A stretch of 64,000 bases of DNA from positions 992,001-1,056,000 of the forward strand of contig NZ_CP158687.1 in NCBI RefSeq assembly GCF_040580765.1. Reading direction: 5' to 3'. The translations under genes and the position numbers were made by a program. Origin of the DNA: Lentibacter algarum (lineage in GTDB: Bacteria; Pseudomonadota; Alphaproteobacteria; Rhodobacterales; Rhodobacteraceae). Shown here one piece after another: positions 34,563-42,980 of this stretch; within the stretch, counting starts at the first letter, position 1; each line of letters begins with the position of its first letter. The notes under the pieces are model-generated. The model had not been told where the DNA came from, made no database searches, and saw nothing but the letters and a program-made list of their open reading frames with translations.

Positions 34563-35101
34563 CCTCAACGGGCATCCAAACGGGCCTCAATACGGCTGGT
34601 GTGGACAAAGAAACTTCGACGCAGGCTTTGAACGCCGAGTTGCAAGATAAGGGCTTTTTGCTGACGTCAGCGGAAGACCTGATCAACTGGGCGCGCACGG
34701 GCTCGCTGCACTGGATGACCTTTGGTCTTGCGTGCTGTGCTGTCGAAATGATGCACACCTCGATGCCGCGTTATGATGCGGAGCGCTTCGGGATTGCGCC
34801 GCGCGCCAGCCCGCGCCAGTCAGATGTGATGATCGTGGCGGGGACGCTGACCAATAAGATGGCCCCCGCGCTGCGCAAGGTTTATGACCAGATGCCAGAG
34901 CCGCGCTATGTGATTTCAATGGGATCTTGTGCGAATGGCGGTGGCTATTACCACTACAGCTATTCTGTGGTGCGTGGGTGTGATCGGATTGTGCCCGTGG
35001 ATATTTATGTCCCAGGCTGCCCTCCGACGGCGGAAGCACTTCTTTACGGGATCATGCAGCTGGCGCGTAAAATCCGCCGCACAGGAACGATTGCGCGCTA
35101 A
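34553..35101 (+). CDS. nuoB: NADH-quinone oxidoreductase subunit B
   Basis: Carries the terminal iron-sulfur cluster N2 next to the quinone site. 182 residues from ATG 34553; ATG 34559, forming an ATGA overlap with nuoA, is an equally possible start. The tandem Cys61-Cys62 ([10 protein letters not shown]), Cys126 ([10 protein letters not shown]) and Cys156 ([11 protein letters not shown]) are the N2 ligands. The quinone-site segment [21 protein letters not shown] is present. The protein ends [10 protein letters not shown]. The intergenic gap to nuoC is 23 bp with a GAGAGGAAG ribosome site. Confidence 0.96.
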   Translation: MVMTSTGIQTGLNTAGVDKETSTQALNAELQDKGFLLTSAEDLINWARTGSLHWMTFGLACCAVEMMHTSMPRYDAERFGIAPRASPRQSDVMIVAGTLTNKMAPALRKVYDQMPEPRYVISMGSCANGGGYYHYSYSVVRGCDRIVPVDIYVPGCPPTAEALLYGIMQLARKIRRTGTIAR

Positions 35102-35124
35102 GCGCAGGCGAGAGGAAGAGATAT

Positions 35125-35733
35125 ATGAGCGAAGAGCTGCGAGAGCTGGGCGCGTTGATCGAGGCCAAACGGCCAGATTGTGTGCTGGGTTGGGATGTGA
35201 GCTTTGGTGAGCTAAGCGTGGATGTGGCCCCTGCGAATATTGCGGGGCTTGTCGACTTTTTGAAGACTGACAACGCTTGCAAGTTTTCGACCTTGGTTGA
35301 CCTGACGGCTGTAGACTATCCCGAGCGCCCCAAGCGGTTTGAGGTTGTCTATCACTTCCTGAGCATGTTTCAGAACCACCGTATTCGCTTGAAAATGGCG
35401 ATCCGTGAGGATGAGATCGTGCCGTCGATCACAGAGGTGCACCCAAGCGCGAACTGGTTTGAGCGTGAAGTCTTTGACATGTTTGGCATTCTCTTCAGCG
35501 GTCACCCAGACCTGCGCCGCATCCTGACAGACTACGGTTTTCGTGGCTATCCGCTTCGTAAGGATTTTCCGACAACAGGCTATGTTGAGCTGCGCTATGA
35601 CGAGGCGCAAAAGCGCGTTGTTTATGAGCCAGTTAAGCTGGTGCAGGAGTATCGGCAGTTTGACTTCATGAGCCCGTGGGAGGGCGCGAACTACATCCTT
35701 CCAGGTGATGAAAAAGGCGAGGGCGCGAAATGA
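35125..35733 (+). CDS. nuoC: NADH-quinone oxidoreductase subunit C
   Basis: Hydrophilic peripheral-arm subunit (30-kDa type), separate from NuoD as usual in alphaproteobacteria. 202 residues with [72 protein letters not shown], the family signature around ERE-(Y/F)D--GI. It overlaps nuoD by 4 bp (ATGA). Confidence 0.96.
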   Translation: MSEELRELGALIEAKRPDCVLGWDVSFGELSVDVAPANIAGLVDFLKTDNACKFSTLVDLTAVDYPERPKRFEVVYHFLSMFQNHRIRLKMAIREDEIVPSITEVHPSANWFEREVFDMFGILFSGHPDLRRILTDYGFRGYPLRKDFPTTGYVELRYDEAQKRVVYEPVKLVQEYRQFDFMSPWEGANYILPGDEKGEGAK

Positions 35734-36950
35734 TGGACGGCACGAGCTTTGATGACGCCCAGACGGGCGAGCAGAAAATTCGCAACTTTAACCTGAACTT
35801 TGGTCCGCAGCACCCTGCTGCGCACGGCGTTTTGCGTCTTGTTCTGGAGCTTGACGGTGAGATTGTTGAGCGGTGTGATCCGCATATCGGGCTGCTGCAC
35901 CGTGGCACGGAAAAGCTCATGGAGAGCCGGACCTATTTGCAAAACCTGCCGTACTTTGACCGCCTTGATTATGTCGGCACGATGAACCAAGAGCATGCTT
36001 GGTGCTTGGCGATTGAAAAGCTGACAGGTGTGGAAGTGCCGCGCCGTGCGAGCCTTATTCGCGTGCTGTATTGCGAGATCGGCCGCATTCTGAACCACTT
36101 GCTCAACGTGACAACGCAAGCGCTTGACGTGGGAGCGCTCACGCCGCCTGTTTGGGGCTTTGAAGAGCGCGAAAAGCTGATGGTCTTTTACGAGCGGGCC
36201 TGTGGTGCGCGTTTGCACGCGGCTTATTTCCGTCCTGGCGGTGTCCACCAAGACCTGCCGCCTGATTTGATTGACGATATCGAAGAGTGGGCCATCGGCT
36301 TTCCGAAGTTTCTGGAAGACCTTGGTGGCTTGCTGACCGAGAACCGCATTTTCAAACAGCGCAATGTCGAGATCGGTGTGATCACCGAGCAGGACGTTCT
36401 GGATTGGGCGATGTCGGGCGTTATGGCGCGCTCTGTTGGTATGGCGTGGGATTTGCGCCGCGCGCAGCCCTACGAATGCTATGATGAATTCGAATTCCAG
36501 ATTCCTGTGGGCAAGAACGGCGACTGCTATGACCGTTACTTGATGCGCATGGAAGAAATGCGCCAGTCGGCACACATCATGATTCAGGCGTGCCACAAGC
36601 TTCGGGCGCCTGACGGGCAGGGCGACATTCTTGCGCGGGGTAAGCTTACGCCGCCCAAGCGCGCTGAGATGAAAACGTCGATGGAAGCGCTCATTCACCA
36701 CTTTAAACTCTACACCGAGGGCTTCCATGTGCCCGAAGGCGAGACCTATGTCTGTGTTGAAGCACCGAAGGGCGAATTTGGCGTCTATCTGGTGTCTGAT
36801 GGTTCCAATAAGCCTTACCGTAGTAAAATCCGCGCTCCGGGATATCTGCATTTGCAGGCCATGGACCATATCGCGCGGGGCTATCAGCTTGCTGATGTTG
36901 CTGCGATCATCGGGACTATGGATGTTGTGTTTGGGGAGATCGACAGGTGA
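35730..36950 (+). CDS. nuoD: NADH-quinone oxidoreductase subunit D
   Basis: 49-kDa-type subunit that forms the quinone-binding cavity with NuoB. 406 residues: [24 protein letters not shown] (the quinone-site His in HPAAHG), [33 protein letters not shown], and the C-terminal [42 protein letters not shown] 35730 overlaps nuoC; the next codon is also ATG. 40 bp separate it from nuoE. Confidence 0.97.
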   Translation: MMDGTSFDDAQTGEQKIRNFNLNFGPQHPAAHGVLRLVLELDGEIVERCDPHIGLLHRGTEKLMESRTYLQNLPYFDRLDYVGTMNQEHAWCLAIEKLTGVEVPRRASLIRVLYCEIGRILNHLLNVTTQALDVGALTPPVWGFEEREKLMVFYERACGARLHAAYFRPGGVHQDLPPDLIDDIEEWAIGFPKFLEDLGGLLTENRIFKQRNVEIGVITEQDVLDWAMSGVMARSVGMAWDLRRAQPYECYDEFEFQIPVGKNGDCYDRYLMRMEEMRQSAHIMIQACHKLRAPDGQGDILARGKLTPPKRAEMKTSMEALIHHFKLYTEGFHVPEGETYVCVEAPKGEFGVYLVSDGSNKPYRSKIRAPGYLHLQAMDHIARGYQLADVAAIIGTMDVVFGEIDR

Positions 36951-36990
36951 GCCTGTCGGTTGTTAAGCTACTAAAGAAAGAGAAGAACTG

Positions 36991-38124
36991 ATGCTTCGTC
37001 GTCTTTATCATGATCAGCCAGAGAGCTTTGCTTTCACGCCTGCAAACCAACAGTGGGCCGAGGCGCAGATCACAAAATACCCCGAAGGCCGCCAAGCGAG
37101 TGCGGTTATTCCGCTGTTGTGGCGTGCGCAGGAGCAAGAGGGCTGGGTGACTCGTCCGATCATTGAGACAGTTGCCAACATGCTGGGGATGGCGCAAATC
37201 CGCGTGCTCGAGGTGGCCTCTTTTTACTTTATGTTCCAACTGCAACCTGTTGGTTCTGTTGCGCATATTCAGGTTTGCGGAACATTGTCCTGCATGATTT
37301 GCGGCGCGGAAGATTTGATTGCCGTGTGCAAAGAGAAAATCGCTGCTAAGCCACATCAGCTTTCAGAGGATGGGTGCTTTTCTTGGGAAGAAGTCGAGTG
37401 CTTGGGTGCGTGTTCCAATGCGCCGATGGCTCAAATCGGCAAGGATTATTACGAAGACCTTACAGCTGAAGGCTTGGGCAAGATCATTGACGAGCTTGCT
37501 GCGGGGCGCGTGCCTGTGCCTGGTCCGCAAAACGGACGTTACGCGGCTGAGCCTTTGTCTGGGCTGACATCTCTCGTCGAACATGACAGCGGCAAGACAC
37601 AGTATAATGCGAGTGCGCAGCTTGCTGTGGATCTCGGTGAGACAGTGAAGCGGATTGACGGGACAGAGGTTCCGATCTTGACGCCATGGCTTGACCGCAC
37701 AGATAAATCGGCTGGAAAGGCGAAAGGGACCAAAGCGGCAGCAAAGTCTGCGGCGAAGGTTAAGGCGCCGGCCAAATCGGTTGCCGCCACGAAGCCAGCA
37801 GCAAAGGCCAAGGCCTCTGCCAAGCCAGCGGCGCAAACTGGCGCTGTGGCAGAGAAAAAGCCACGCACCATGACAGCACCGCGTAAAGCGGGCGCGGACA
37901 ATTTGAAGCTTATCAGCGGTGTCGGGCCAAAGCTCGAACAAACGTTGAATGAACTCGGCTTCTGGCATTTTGACCAGATTGCGAAATGGACGGGTGACGA
38001 GATCGCTTGGGTGGACAGCCGCCTCAAGTTTAAAGGCCGCATCGAGCGCGATGACTGGATGGCGCAAGCCAGCATTCTTGCGGCGGGTGGTGAAACTGAA
38101 TTTTCCAAGAAGAGTAAAAAATAA
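36991..38124 (+). CDS. nuoE: NADH-quinone oxidoreductase subunit E with Ala/Lys linker and C-terminal HhH-like module
   Basis: Thioredoxin-like subunit holding cluster N1a. Ligands C96, C101 (QVCGTLSC) and C137, C141 ([10 protein letters not shown]) are all present. The core ends near residue 230, but the protein runs to 377 residues against about 160-240 in most bacteria. The extension is an Ala/Lys/Pro-rich linker (about 238-300) and a 76-residue module (302-377) that opens with a helix-hairpin-helix-like ISGVGPKLE and contains [25 protein letters not shown] and a GGETEFSKK tail. The next gene ends in nearly the same module. Long NuoE forms are known in Rhodobacter relatives; the role of the tail is not known to me. 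Confidence 0.93.
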   Translation: MLRRLYHDQPESFAFTPANQQWAEAQITKYPEGRQASAVIPLLWRAQEQEGWVTRPIIETVANMLGMAQIRVLEVASFYFMFQLQPVGSVAHIQVCGTLSCMICGAEDLIAVCKEKIAAKPHQLSEDGCFSWEEVECLGACSNAPMAQIGKDYYEDLTAEGLGKIIDELAAGRVPVPGPQNGRYAAEPLSGLTSLVEHDSGKTQYNASAQLAVDLGETVKRIDGTEVPILTPWLDRTDKSAGKAKGTKAAAKSAAKVKAPAKSVAATKPAAKAKASAKPAAQTGAVAEKKPRTMTAPRKAGADNLKLISGVGPKLEQTLNELGFWHFDQIAKWTGDEIAWVDSRLKFKGRIERDDWMAQASILAAGGETEFSKKSKK

Positions 38125-38132
38125 TAGTGCAA

Positions 38133-38150
38133 TGCCGAATGGTTCCGGCA
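38133..38150 (+). other. Small hairpin between nuoE and linker-protein gene
   Basis: TGCCG (38133-38137) pairs with CGGCA (38146-38150), extendable with a bulge, in the 39-bp gap after nuoE. It ends next to the AGGGGGAAG ribosome site of the following gene, so it could affect processing or translation there. Confidence 0.3.
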
Positions 38151-38163
38151 AGGGGGAAGTGAA

Positions 38164-39321
38164 ATGAAACATACGTCAGGTTTGGGTTTTTGTGGTTGGG
38201 TTTGTTGGCTGATTGGGCTTGTTGCGGGCATCGCTGCCTTTGCGATGAGCCAAGCGGCTGTCGGCTCAATTGCTGCGTTGATGGTTGGCCTTGCGGTCGG
38301 CATATTTGCTGGTCTGGTTCTTAGCACGCTGTTCTGTAAGAGCGCGCCACACGATGCTGCTGTCGCTTCGGACACATCCAGCGCCAAAGTTGCTGCGGCG
38401 ACCGCCGGAGCAGCTGTTGCGACTGGGGCAGTGGCCTCATCAGCGAAAGCAGACGACGGAAGCGCTGCCGCGCGGGCTGCGGACGAGAAGCGTACAGCTG
38501 AAGCGAAGGCAGCGACGACGGGGACGGCTGCCACCGCCTCTGCCTCAACGCCTGCCACTTTTGTAAGTGATGCATCTGCCCCGAAAGCGAAAGCCAAGGC
38601 CTCCGCTGCCAAACCCGCCGTGAAAAGCACAGCTGCGAAAGCCAAGGGCAAAGCCGCAGCGACCAAGACTGCCGCTAAAACGGGCGGTGCGAAGGCGAGC
38701 ACGACAACGAAAGCGGCGGCCAAGCCTGCTGTTAAAACAGCTGAAAAGCCGGCAGCAGCAAAGTCTGCGTCAAAACCTGCCACAAAGAAGGCTTCAGACG
38801 CGAAGGCCCCAGCGAAGGGCACCGCCGCTAAGCCAGCCACTGCAAAAGCGGCGGCAGCCAAGCCTGCTGCTAAGCCCGCAGCAAAGAAAACGACTGCTGC
38901 AGTGAAAGCAACAACAGCGAAGCCTGCGACCAAAGCCAAGGCGGCTCCAAAGGCTGCAGCGAAAGCGGCTTCCAAGACGGCTTCCAAGACGGCAGCCAAG
39001 CCTGCGGCCAAAGCAACTGCAAAAGCAGCAGCGAAGCCTGCTGGCGAGAAAAAGCCACGTACGCTGAGCGCGCCTCGCAAGTCTGGCGCGGACGATTTGA
39101 AGCTTATCAGTGGTGTTGGTCCCAAGCTTGAGAAAACTCTCAATGACATGGGCTTCTGGCACTTTGATCAGGTCGAAAAATGGGGCAAGGCCGAGATCGA
39201 ATGGGTCGACAGCCGCCTGCGATTTAAAGGCCGCATCGAACGCGACGATTGGATGGCGCAAGCCAAGATCCTCGCGGCGGGCGGTGAGACCGAGTTTTCT
39301 AAGAAGAACAAGAAAGCTTGA
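38164..39321 (+). CDS. Membrane-anchored histone-H1-like protein sharing the NuoE C-terminal module
   Basis: 385 residues in three parts. Two N-terminal membrane helices (about 9-28 and 33-56) with Cys-containing starts. A disordered linker of about 240 residues (60-300) made almost entirely of Ala, Lys, Pro, Thr and Ser, like histone H1 or HU tails. A C-terminal module (309-384) matching residues 302-377 of NuoE at 63 of 76 positions, including [30 protein letters not shown] and GGETEFSKK. The basic linker could reach lipid head groups, nucleic acid or an acidic protein face. Its place after nuoE implies a complex I link. No established function. Confidence 0.85.
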   Translation: MKHTSGLGFCGWVCWLIGLVAGIAAFAMSQAAVGSIAALMVGLAVGIFAGLVLSTLFCKSAPHDAAVASDTSSAKVAAATAGAAVATGAVASSAKADDGSAAARAADEKRTAEAKAATTGTAATASASTPATFVSDASAPKAKAKASAAKPAVKSTAAKAKGKAAATKTAAKTGGAKASTTTKAAAKPAVKTAEKPAAAKSASKPATKKASDAKAPAKGTAAKPATAKAAAAKPAAKPAAKKTTAAVKATTAKPATKAKAAPKAAAKAASKTASKTAAKPAAKATAKAAAKPAGEKKPRTLSAPRKSGADDLKLISGVGPKLEKTLNDMGFWHFDQVEKWGKAEIEWVDSRLRFKGRIERDDWMAQAKILAAGGETEFSKKNKKA

Positions 39322-39327
39322 TAGGAC

Positions 39328-39558
39328 ATGGCTGTGAGCAGTGATCAGGATCAAAAGCAGGCACGGGCAGGGCGGGTTGTTTCACTCGTTATCGCTGGTG
39401 CAATGGTTTTGTGGCTTGCTGCTCAATGGCTGGGGCCTCAACTGGGGCTTCCGGGGCGCTACGCGCTCTTGATAGATTTTGCGGCGATTGGCGCGCTCGT
39501 TTGGGCGCTGGTTGTCACGTTGCAGCTCTGGCGTAAGCGCCAGGACAAAGAGGGTTAA
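39328..39558 (+). CDS. Small two-helix membrane protein of nuo operon (DUF5337-like)
   Basis: 76 residues: a short charged N-terminus (SSDQDQKQARAGR), two membrane helices (about 17-36 and 45-66) and a basic C-terminus (LWRKRQDKEG). It resembles the Rhodobacterales family I know as DUF5337, found in nuo operons. It lies 6 bp after the linker protein and 3 bp before nuoF, so it is co-transcribed. Possibly an assembly or supernumerary subunit of complex I; that is inference. Confidence 0.75.
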   Translation: MAVSSDQDQKQARAGRVVSLVIAGAMVLWLAAQWLGPQLGLPGRYALLIDFAAIGALVWALVVTLQLWRKRQDKEG

Positions 39559-39561
39559 GGC

Positions 39562-40854
39562 ATGCTCAAAGATCAGGACCGTATCTTTACCAATATCTAC
39601 GGAATGCACGAGCGCACCTTGCGCGGCGCGCAGGCGCGTGGACATTGGGACGGGACCGACAAGCTTATCGGCAAAGGCCGTGACTGGATCATCGACGAGA
39701 TGAAAGCCAGCGGCTTGCGCGGGCGCGGCGGTGCGGGTTTCCCAACGGGTCTGAAGTGGAGCTTCATGCCCAAAGAGAGCGACGGTCGTCCTTCTTATTT
39801 GGTCGTGAACGCGGATGAATCTGAGCCAGGTACATGTAAAGACCGTGAAATCATGCGCCATGATCCGCATACGCTGATTGAGGGCTGCCTGATTGCGAGC
39901 TTCGCGATGCAAGCCCATGCCTGCTACATTTATATTCGCGGTGAATACATCCGCGAAAAGGAAGCGCTTCAGGCGGCTATCGACGAGGCATATGACGCAG
40001 GTCTTGTTGGCAAGAATGCGTGTGGCAGCGGGTGGGATTTTGACATCTATTTGCACCATGGTGCAGGCGCTTATATCTGCGGTGAAGAAACCGCGCTTCT
40101 GGAGAGCCTTGAAGGCAAGAAGGGCATGCCTCGTATGAAGCCGCCGTTCCCAGCGGGGGCGGGTCTTTATGGCTGCCCAACGACGGTTAACAACGTTGAG
40201 AGTATTGCTGTCGTTCCGACGATCCTGCGCCGCGGCGCGAGCTGGTTCTCAAGCTTTGGTCGCCAAAACAACGCCGGAACGAAGCTTTTTGCCATCTCTG
40301 GCCACGTGAACAACCCTTGTGTTGTTGAAGAAGAAATGAGCATCAGCTTTGAAGAGCTGATTGAGAAGCATTGCGGCGGTATACGCGGCGGTTGGAACAA
40401 CCTTCAGGCCGTTATTCCTGGTGGTTCGTCGGTGCCTTGTGTGCGCGGTGAGCACATGAAAGACGCGATCATGGATTTCGATTATCTGCGTGGTGAGCTG
40501 GGCTCGGGCCTTGGCACAGCGGCTGTGATCGTGATGGATAATTCAGTCGACATGATCAAAGCGATCTGGCGCTTGGCTAAGTTTTACAAGCATGAAAGCT
40601 GCGGGCAGTGCACGCCTTGTCGTGAAGGCACAGGCTGGATGATGCGCGTGATGGAGCGGCTTGTTGAAGGCAATGCGAGCATGGAAGAGATCGACATGCT
40701 GTGGGATGTGACCAAGCAGGTCGAAGGCCATACCATTTGCGCGCTTGGTGATGCGGCGGCTTGGCCTATTCAGGGGCTTATCAAGAATTTCCGTGGAGAA
40801 ATTGAAGACCGTATCAGAGCCCAAGCTTCGGGCAAGACATTGGCAGCGGAGTAA
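39562..40854 (+). CDS. nuoF: NADH-quinone oxidoreductase subunit F
   Basis: NADH-binding subunit with FMN and cluster N3. 430 residues. NADH/FMN sites: [43 protein letters not shown] and [25 protein letters not shown]. [4Fe-4S] ligands are C347, C350, C353 ([12 protein letters not shown]) and C393 ([13 protein letters not shown]). All are intact. It begins 3 bp after the small membrane protein gene. Confidence 0.97.
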   Translation: MLKDQDRIFTNIYGMHERTLRGAQARGHWDGTDKLIGKGRDWIIDEMKASGLRGRGGAGFPTGLKWSFMPKESDGRPSYLVVNADESEPGTCKDREIMRHDPHTLIEGCLIASFAMQAHACYIYIRGEYIREKEALQAAIDEAYDAGLVGKNACGSGWDFDIYLHHGAGAYICGEETALLESLEGKKGMPRMKPPFPAGAGLYGCPTTVNNVESIAVVPTILRRGASWFSSFGRQNNAGTKLFAISGHVNNPCVVEEEMSISFEELIEKHCGGIRGGWNNLQAVIPGGSSVPCVRGEHMKDAIMDFDYLRGELGSGLGTAAVIVMDNSVDMIKAIWRLAKFYKHESCGQCTPCREGTGWMMRVMERLVEGNASMEEIDMLWDVTKQVEGHTICALGDAAAWPIQGLIKNFRGEIEDRIRAQASGKTLAAE

Positions 40855-40856
40855 CC

Positions 40857-41336
40857 ATGCACCTCGCAGAGCTCAATATTGGCCGTTTGAATGCCCCAGT
40901 GGATGATCCACGGGTGCATGATTTCATGGCCAATCTTGACCGTGTGAACGGAATGGGCAAACGCATGCCCGGCTTTGTGTGGATGATGGAAGGCTCGGGC
41001 GAGCCGGGAACAGGCAATACCGAGAACAGTATTGGCGACGATCCTCAGTTTGTGGCGAACCTGACGGTGTGGGAAGATGCGGATAGTTTACGCAACTTTG
41101 TTTGGAACACGGTTCACAAGCAGTTTTATGAGCGTCGCGCAGAGTGGTTTGAGCTTTTGGGCGAGCAGCATTTTGTAATGTGGCATGTGGCCGATGGCCA
41201 TAAGCCGACGCTTGAAGAAGCGCTGGCGCGGCTTGAGCACCTAAAGGCGCAGGGCGATAGCGACTTTGCCTTTGGCTGGGACGCCCTTGAAGGTGCGGCT
41301 GAGTGGCATGCAAAGCAATGCGGGGTAGCGGCATAA
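40857..41336 (+). CDS. DUF3291-like protein in nuo operon
   Basis: 159 residues, soluble, no signal. MHLAELNIGRLNAPVDDPRVHDFMANLDRVN, the SIGDDPQFVANLTVWEDADSLRNFVWNTVHKQFYERRAEWFE stretch and FVMWHVADGHKPTLEEALARLEHL resemble the DUF3291 family, which has a ferredoxin-like or heme-degrading-monooxygenase-like fold pattern. No catalytic residues are established for it. It sits 2 bp after nuoF and overlaps the methyltransferase start by one base. Confidence 0.8.
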   Translation: MHLAELNIGRLNAPVDDPRVHDFMANLDRVNGMGKRMPGFVWMMEGSGEPGTGNTENSIGDDPQFVANLTVWEDADSLRNFVWNTVHKQFYERRAEWFELLGEQHFVMWHVADGHKPTLEEALARLEHLKAQGDSDFAFGWDALEGAAEWHAKQCGVAA

Positions 41337-42046
41337 TGAAAGACGTGAACACGCCTTCGATCCGCGACACCCTTGGGCTTGAGGATGCTTTCGCGACCTA
41401 TGTGTTTGATGAAAGCCGTGTCGATCTCTCTGGCTGGAACTCGACACATGCGTTTTTTCGCGCACTCCTAGAAGAGTTTAAGCCAAAGCTTATACTTGAG
41501 CTCGGCGTTTGGAAGGGAATGTCCTCTCTTCATATGGCGGTACAGTCCAAGAAGCTTGGGCTTGGAACAGAGATTGTTGCGATTGATACTTGGCTTGGGT
41601 CTTCGGCGCATCTGTCCTCAAAAGGGCGGCGAGCCGAGTTGAGCCCGCGCAACGGATATCCGACGCTCTATGAGACATTTCTGGCGAATGTTCACTCCAA
41701 GGGAATGCAAGATGTGATCATCCCGCTTCCTATGGATGGGAACTCTGCAGCGTATGCTTTGAAGCGGCTCGGCGTTAAGGCTGATATGATCCATATCGAT
41801 GCGAGCCACGAATATGATGCTTGTCTCAATGATTTCCGTAACTATTGGGATCTGTTGGCAGATGACGGCGTGTTGCTTTGTGATGACTATGGCATTTGGG
41901 CGGAGGTGAGCCGCGCTGTTTGTCAATTTGCGGCCGAAGTTAACCGCCCAGTTTGGACGAGCATGGCCAAAGCGATCATTTGCAAAGATCCGAGTGTTGG
42001 CTTTGATTTGACGCTGACCAAGCGTAGAAAGATTAAGGTGCTCTGA
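41336..42046 (+). CDS. Class I SAM-dependent methyltransferase in nuo operon
   Basis: 236 residues from ATG 41336 (TAATG overlap with the DUF3291 gene). The Rossmann motif I is KLILELGVWKGMSSLHMA, followed by TEIVAIDTWLGS (acidic motif II), ADMIHIDASHEYDACLNDFRNYWDLLADDGVLLCDDYG (motifs IV and V). This is the Methyltransf_24 / CmcI-like pattern, which commonly acts on small molecules or sugars. It overlaps the next lipoprotein gene by one base (TGATG). Whether it modifies a complex I subunit, quinone or something unrelated cannot be told from sequence. Confidence 0.83.
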   Translation: MKDVNTPSIRDTLGLEDAFATYVFDESRVDLSGWNSTHAFFRALLEEFKPKLILELGVWKGMSSLHMAVQSKKLGLGTEIVAIDTWLGSSAHLSSKGRRAELSPRNGYPTLYETFLANVHSKGMQDVIIPLPMDGNSAAYALKRLGVKADMIHIDASHEYDACLNDFRNYWDLLADDGVLLCDDYGIWAEVSRAVCQFAAEVNRPVWTSMAKAIICKDPSVGFDLTLTKRRKIKVL

Positions 42047-42411
42047 TGCGGAACCGTGTAGCAAAAATCAGTTTGTGTGTCCTGCTCGGCCTATCACTTG
42101 CTGCTTGCGAACGCGCCAAAGGCGTTGTCTCTGGTCAAGGTGGCTACGCGTATGAAGGGTATGTCTTCAAAGGCAAGTTGCAGCGGGACAGTGATGACCG
42201 TGCGAACTTCTCGGTAACTGTACGCGGTGCGAGCCGTGGTGTGCAGGGGGCTTTGGAAGCGGGTCGAATTGCAGCCAATCGTTACTGTATCGCGCAATAC
42301 GGTAATTCAGACATCACATGGACAGGGCAGAGCCCTGACTCTGACCCTGAGACTGTTGAGCTGCTTGACGGCGGCACGCTGGCCATGAACGGGCGCTGCA
42401 AAACATGGTGA
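42046..42411 (+). CDS. Small lipoprotein of nuo operon, unknown function (first of two)
   Basis: 121 residues. Signal with lipobox LSLAAC, so a periplasmic lipoprotein anchored by Cys22. The mature part has ANFSVTVRGASRG, a helix ALEAGRIAANRYCIAQYGNSDITW and a C-terminal NGRCKTW. Besides the lipidated Cys there are two cysteines, one at the helix end and one near the C-terminus, possibly a disulfide. The same layout recurs in the lipoprotein at 44999-45418. Not a family I can name. Confidence 0.75.
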   Translation: MRNRVAKISLCVLLGLSLAACERAKGVVSGQGGYAYEGYVFKGKLQRDSDDRANFSVTVRGASRGVQGALEAGRIAANRYCIAQYGNSDITWTGQSPDSDPETVELLDGGTLAMNGRCKTW

Positions 42412-42557
42412 GACTGGTTGACCATATCGCTACGGACACCGCTCTGTCAGAGGCAGCGCGTGGATGTTATTGCGTAGCAGCCTTGGACGGGACCATTTCT
42501 GAAGGGAAGGGGCATGGTGTGTCTGTGCCCTCGAGCCTCCAGAAAAGGAATGATCAT

Positions 42558-42974
42558 ATGTGGACGAGTAAAACTGTTTTGGTAAGCGCTGTTTTGGCAG
42601 GGAGCGTTTTGGCTGGAACGATGGCTGTGGCCAAACCTGCCTTGCGCGATGTCAAAGAGATTGACGATCAGATGTTGAACGTGGGCATTGCGCTCGTGAT
42701 TTCTGAAAAGTGCGATAGCATCGTAGAGCGCAAGCTCAAGGGGCTTTCGTTTCTTTGGGATTTGAAAACGCGCGCCAATGCCCTCGGGTATAGCGACAAT
42801 GAGATTAACGCTTATCGCAAGAGTGACGCTGAAAAGGCGCGTCTTAGAGCGGCAGGCGAAGACTATGTAAAATCAAAAGGGTTGAACCCGAAAGTAGCTG
42901 CTGATTTGTGCAAGCTTGGCAATGCCGAGATTGAAAATGGCAGCACGATCGGAAGCCTGCTGAGAGCGAAGTGA
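42558..42974 (+). CDS. Secreted protein of nuo operon (DUF5333-like)
   Basis: 138 residues from ATG 42558, preceded by AAAAGGAA; a longer frame from 42405 has no family character upstream. Signal peptide about 1-25 (LVSAVLAGSVLAGTMAVAKP). The mature part is helical and charged, with LVISEKCDSIVERKLKGLSFLWDLKTRANALGYSDNEINAY and DYVKSKGLNPKVAADLCKLG. It matches my memory of DUF5333, a Rhodobacterales family in nuo operons. Two Cys residues may pair. It lies 6 bp ahead of nuoG; the 146 bp before it contain no gene. Confidence 0.78.
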   Translation: MWTSKTVLVSAVLAGSVLAGTMAVAKPALRDVKEIDDQMLNVGIALVISEKCDSIVERKLKGLSFLWDLKTRANALGYSDNEINAYRKSDAEKARLRAAGEDYVKSKGLNPKVAADLCKLGNAEIENGSTIGSLLRAK

Positions 42975-42980
42975 GACGAC

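Noticed and set aside
38580..39060. Repetitive DNA resembling a repeat array
   Set aside because: The repetition comes from Ala/Lys codons in one open frame; there are no fixed-length repeats with unique spacers, so it is not a CRISPR or satellite array.
37539..39149. 536-residue minus-strand frame, Ala/Val/Phe-rich
   Set aside because: It mirrors the Ala/Lys linker codons of nuoE and the linker protein; GCx and AAG codons read backwards give hydrophobic runs. No ribosome site or known motifs.
42405..42557. N-terminal extension of the DUF5333-like gene
   Set aside because: The extra 51 residues (from GTG/ATG near 42405) have no signal peptide or family match, while ATG 42558 has a ribosome site and a proper signal peptide.
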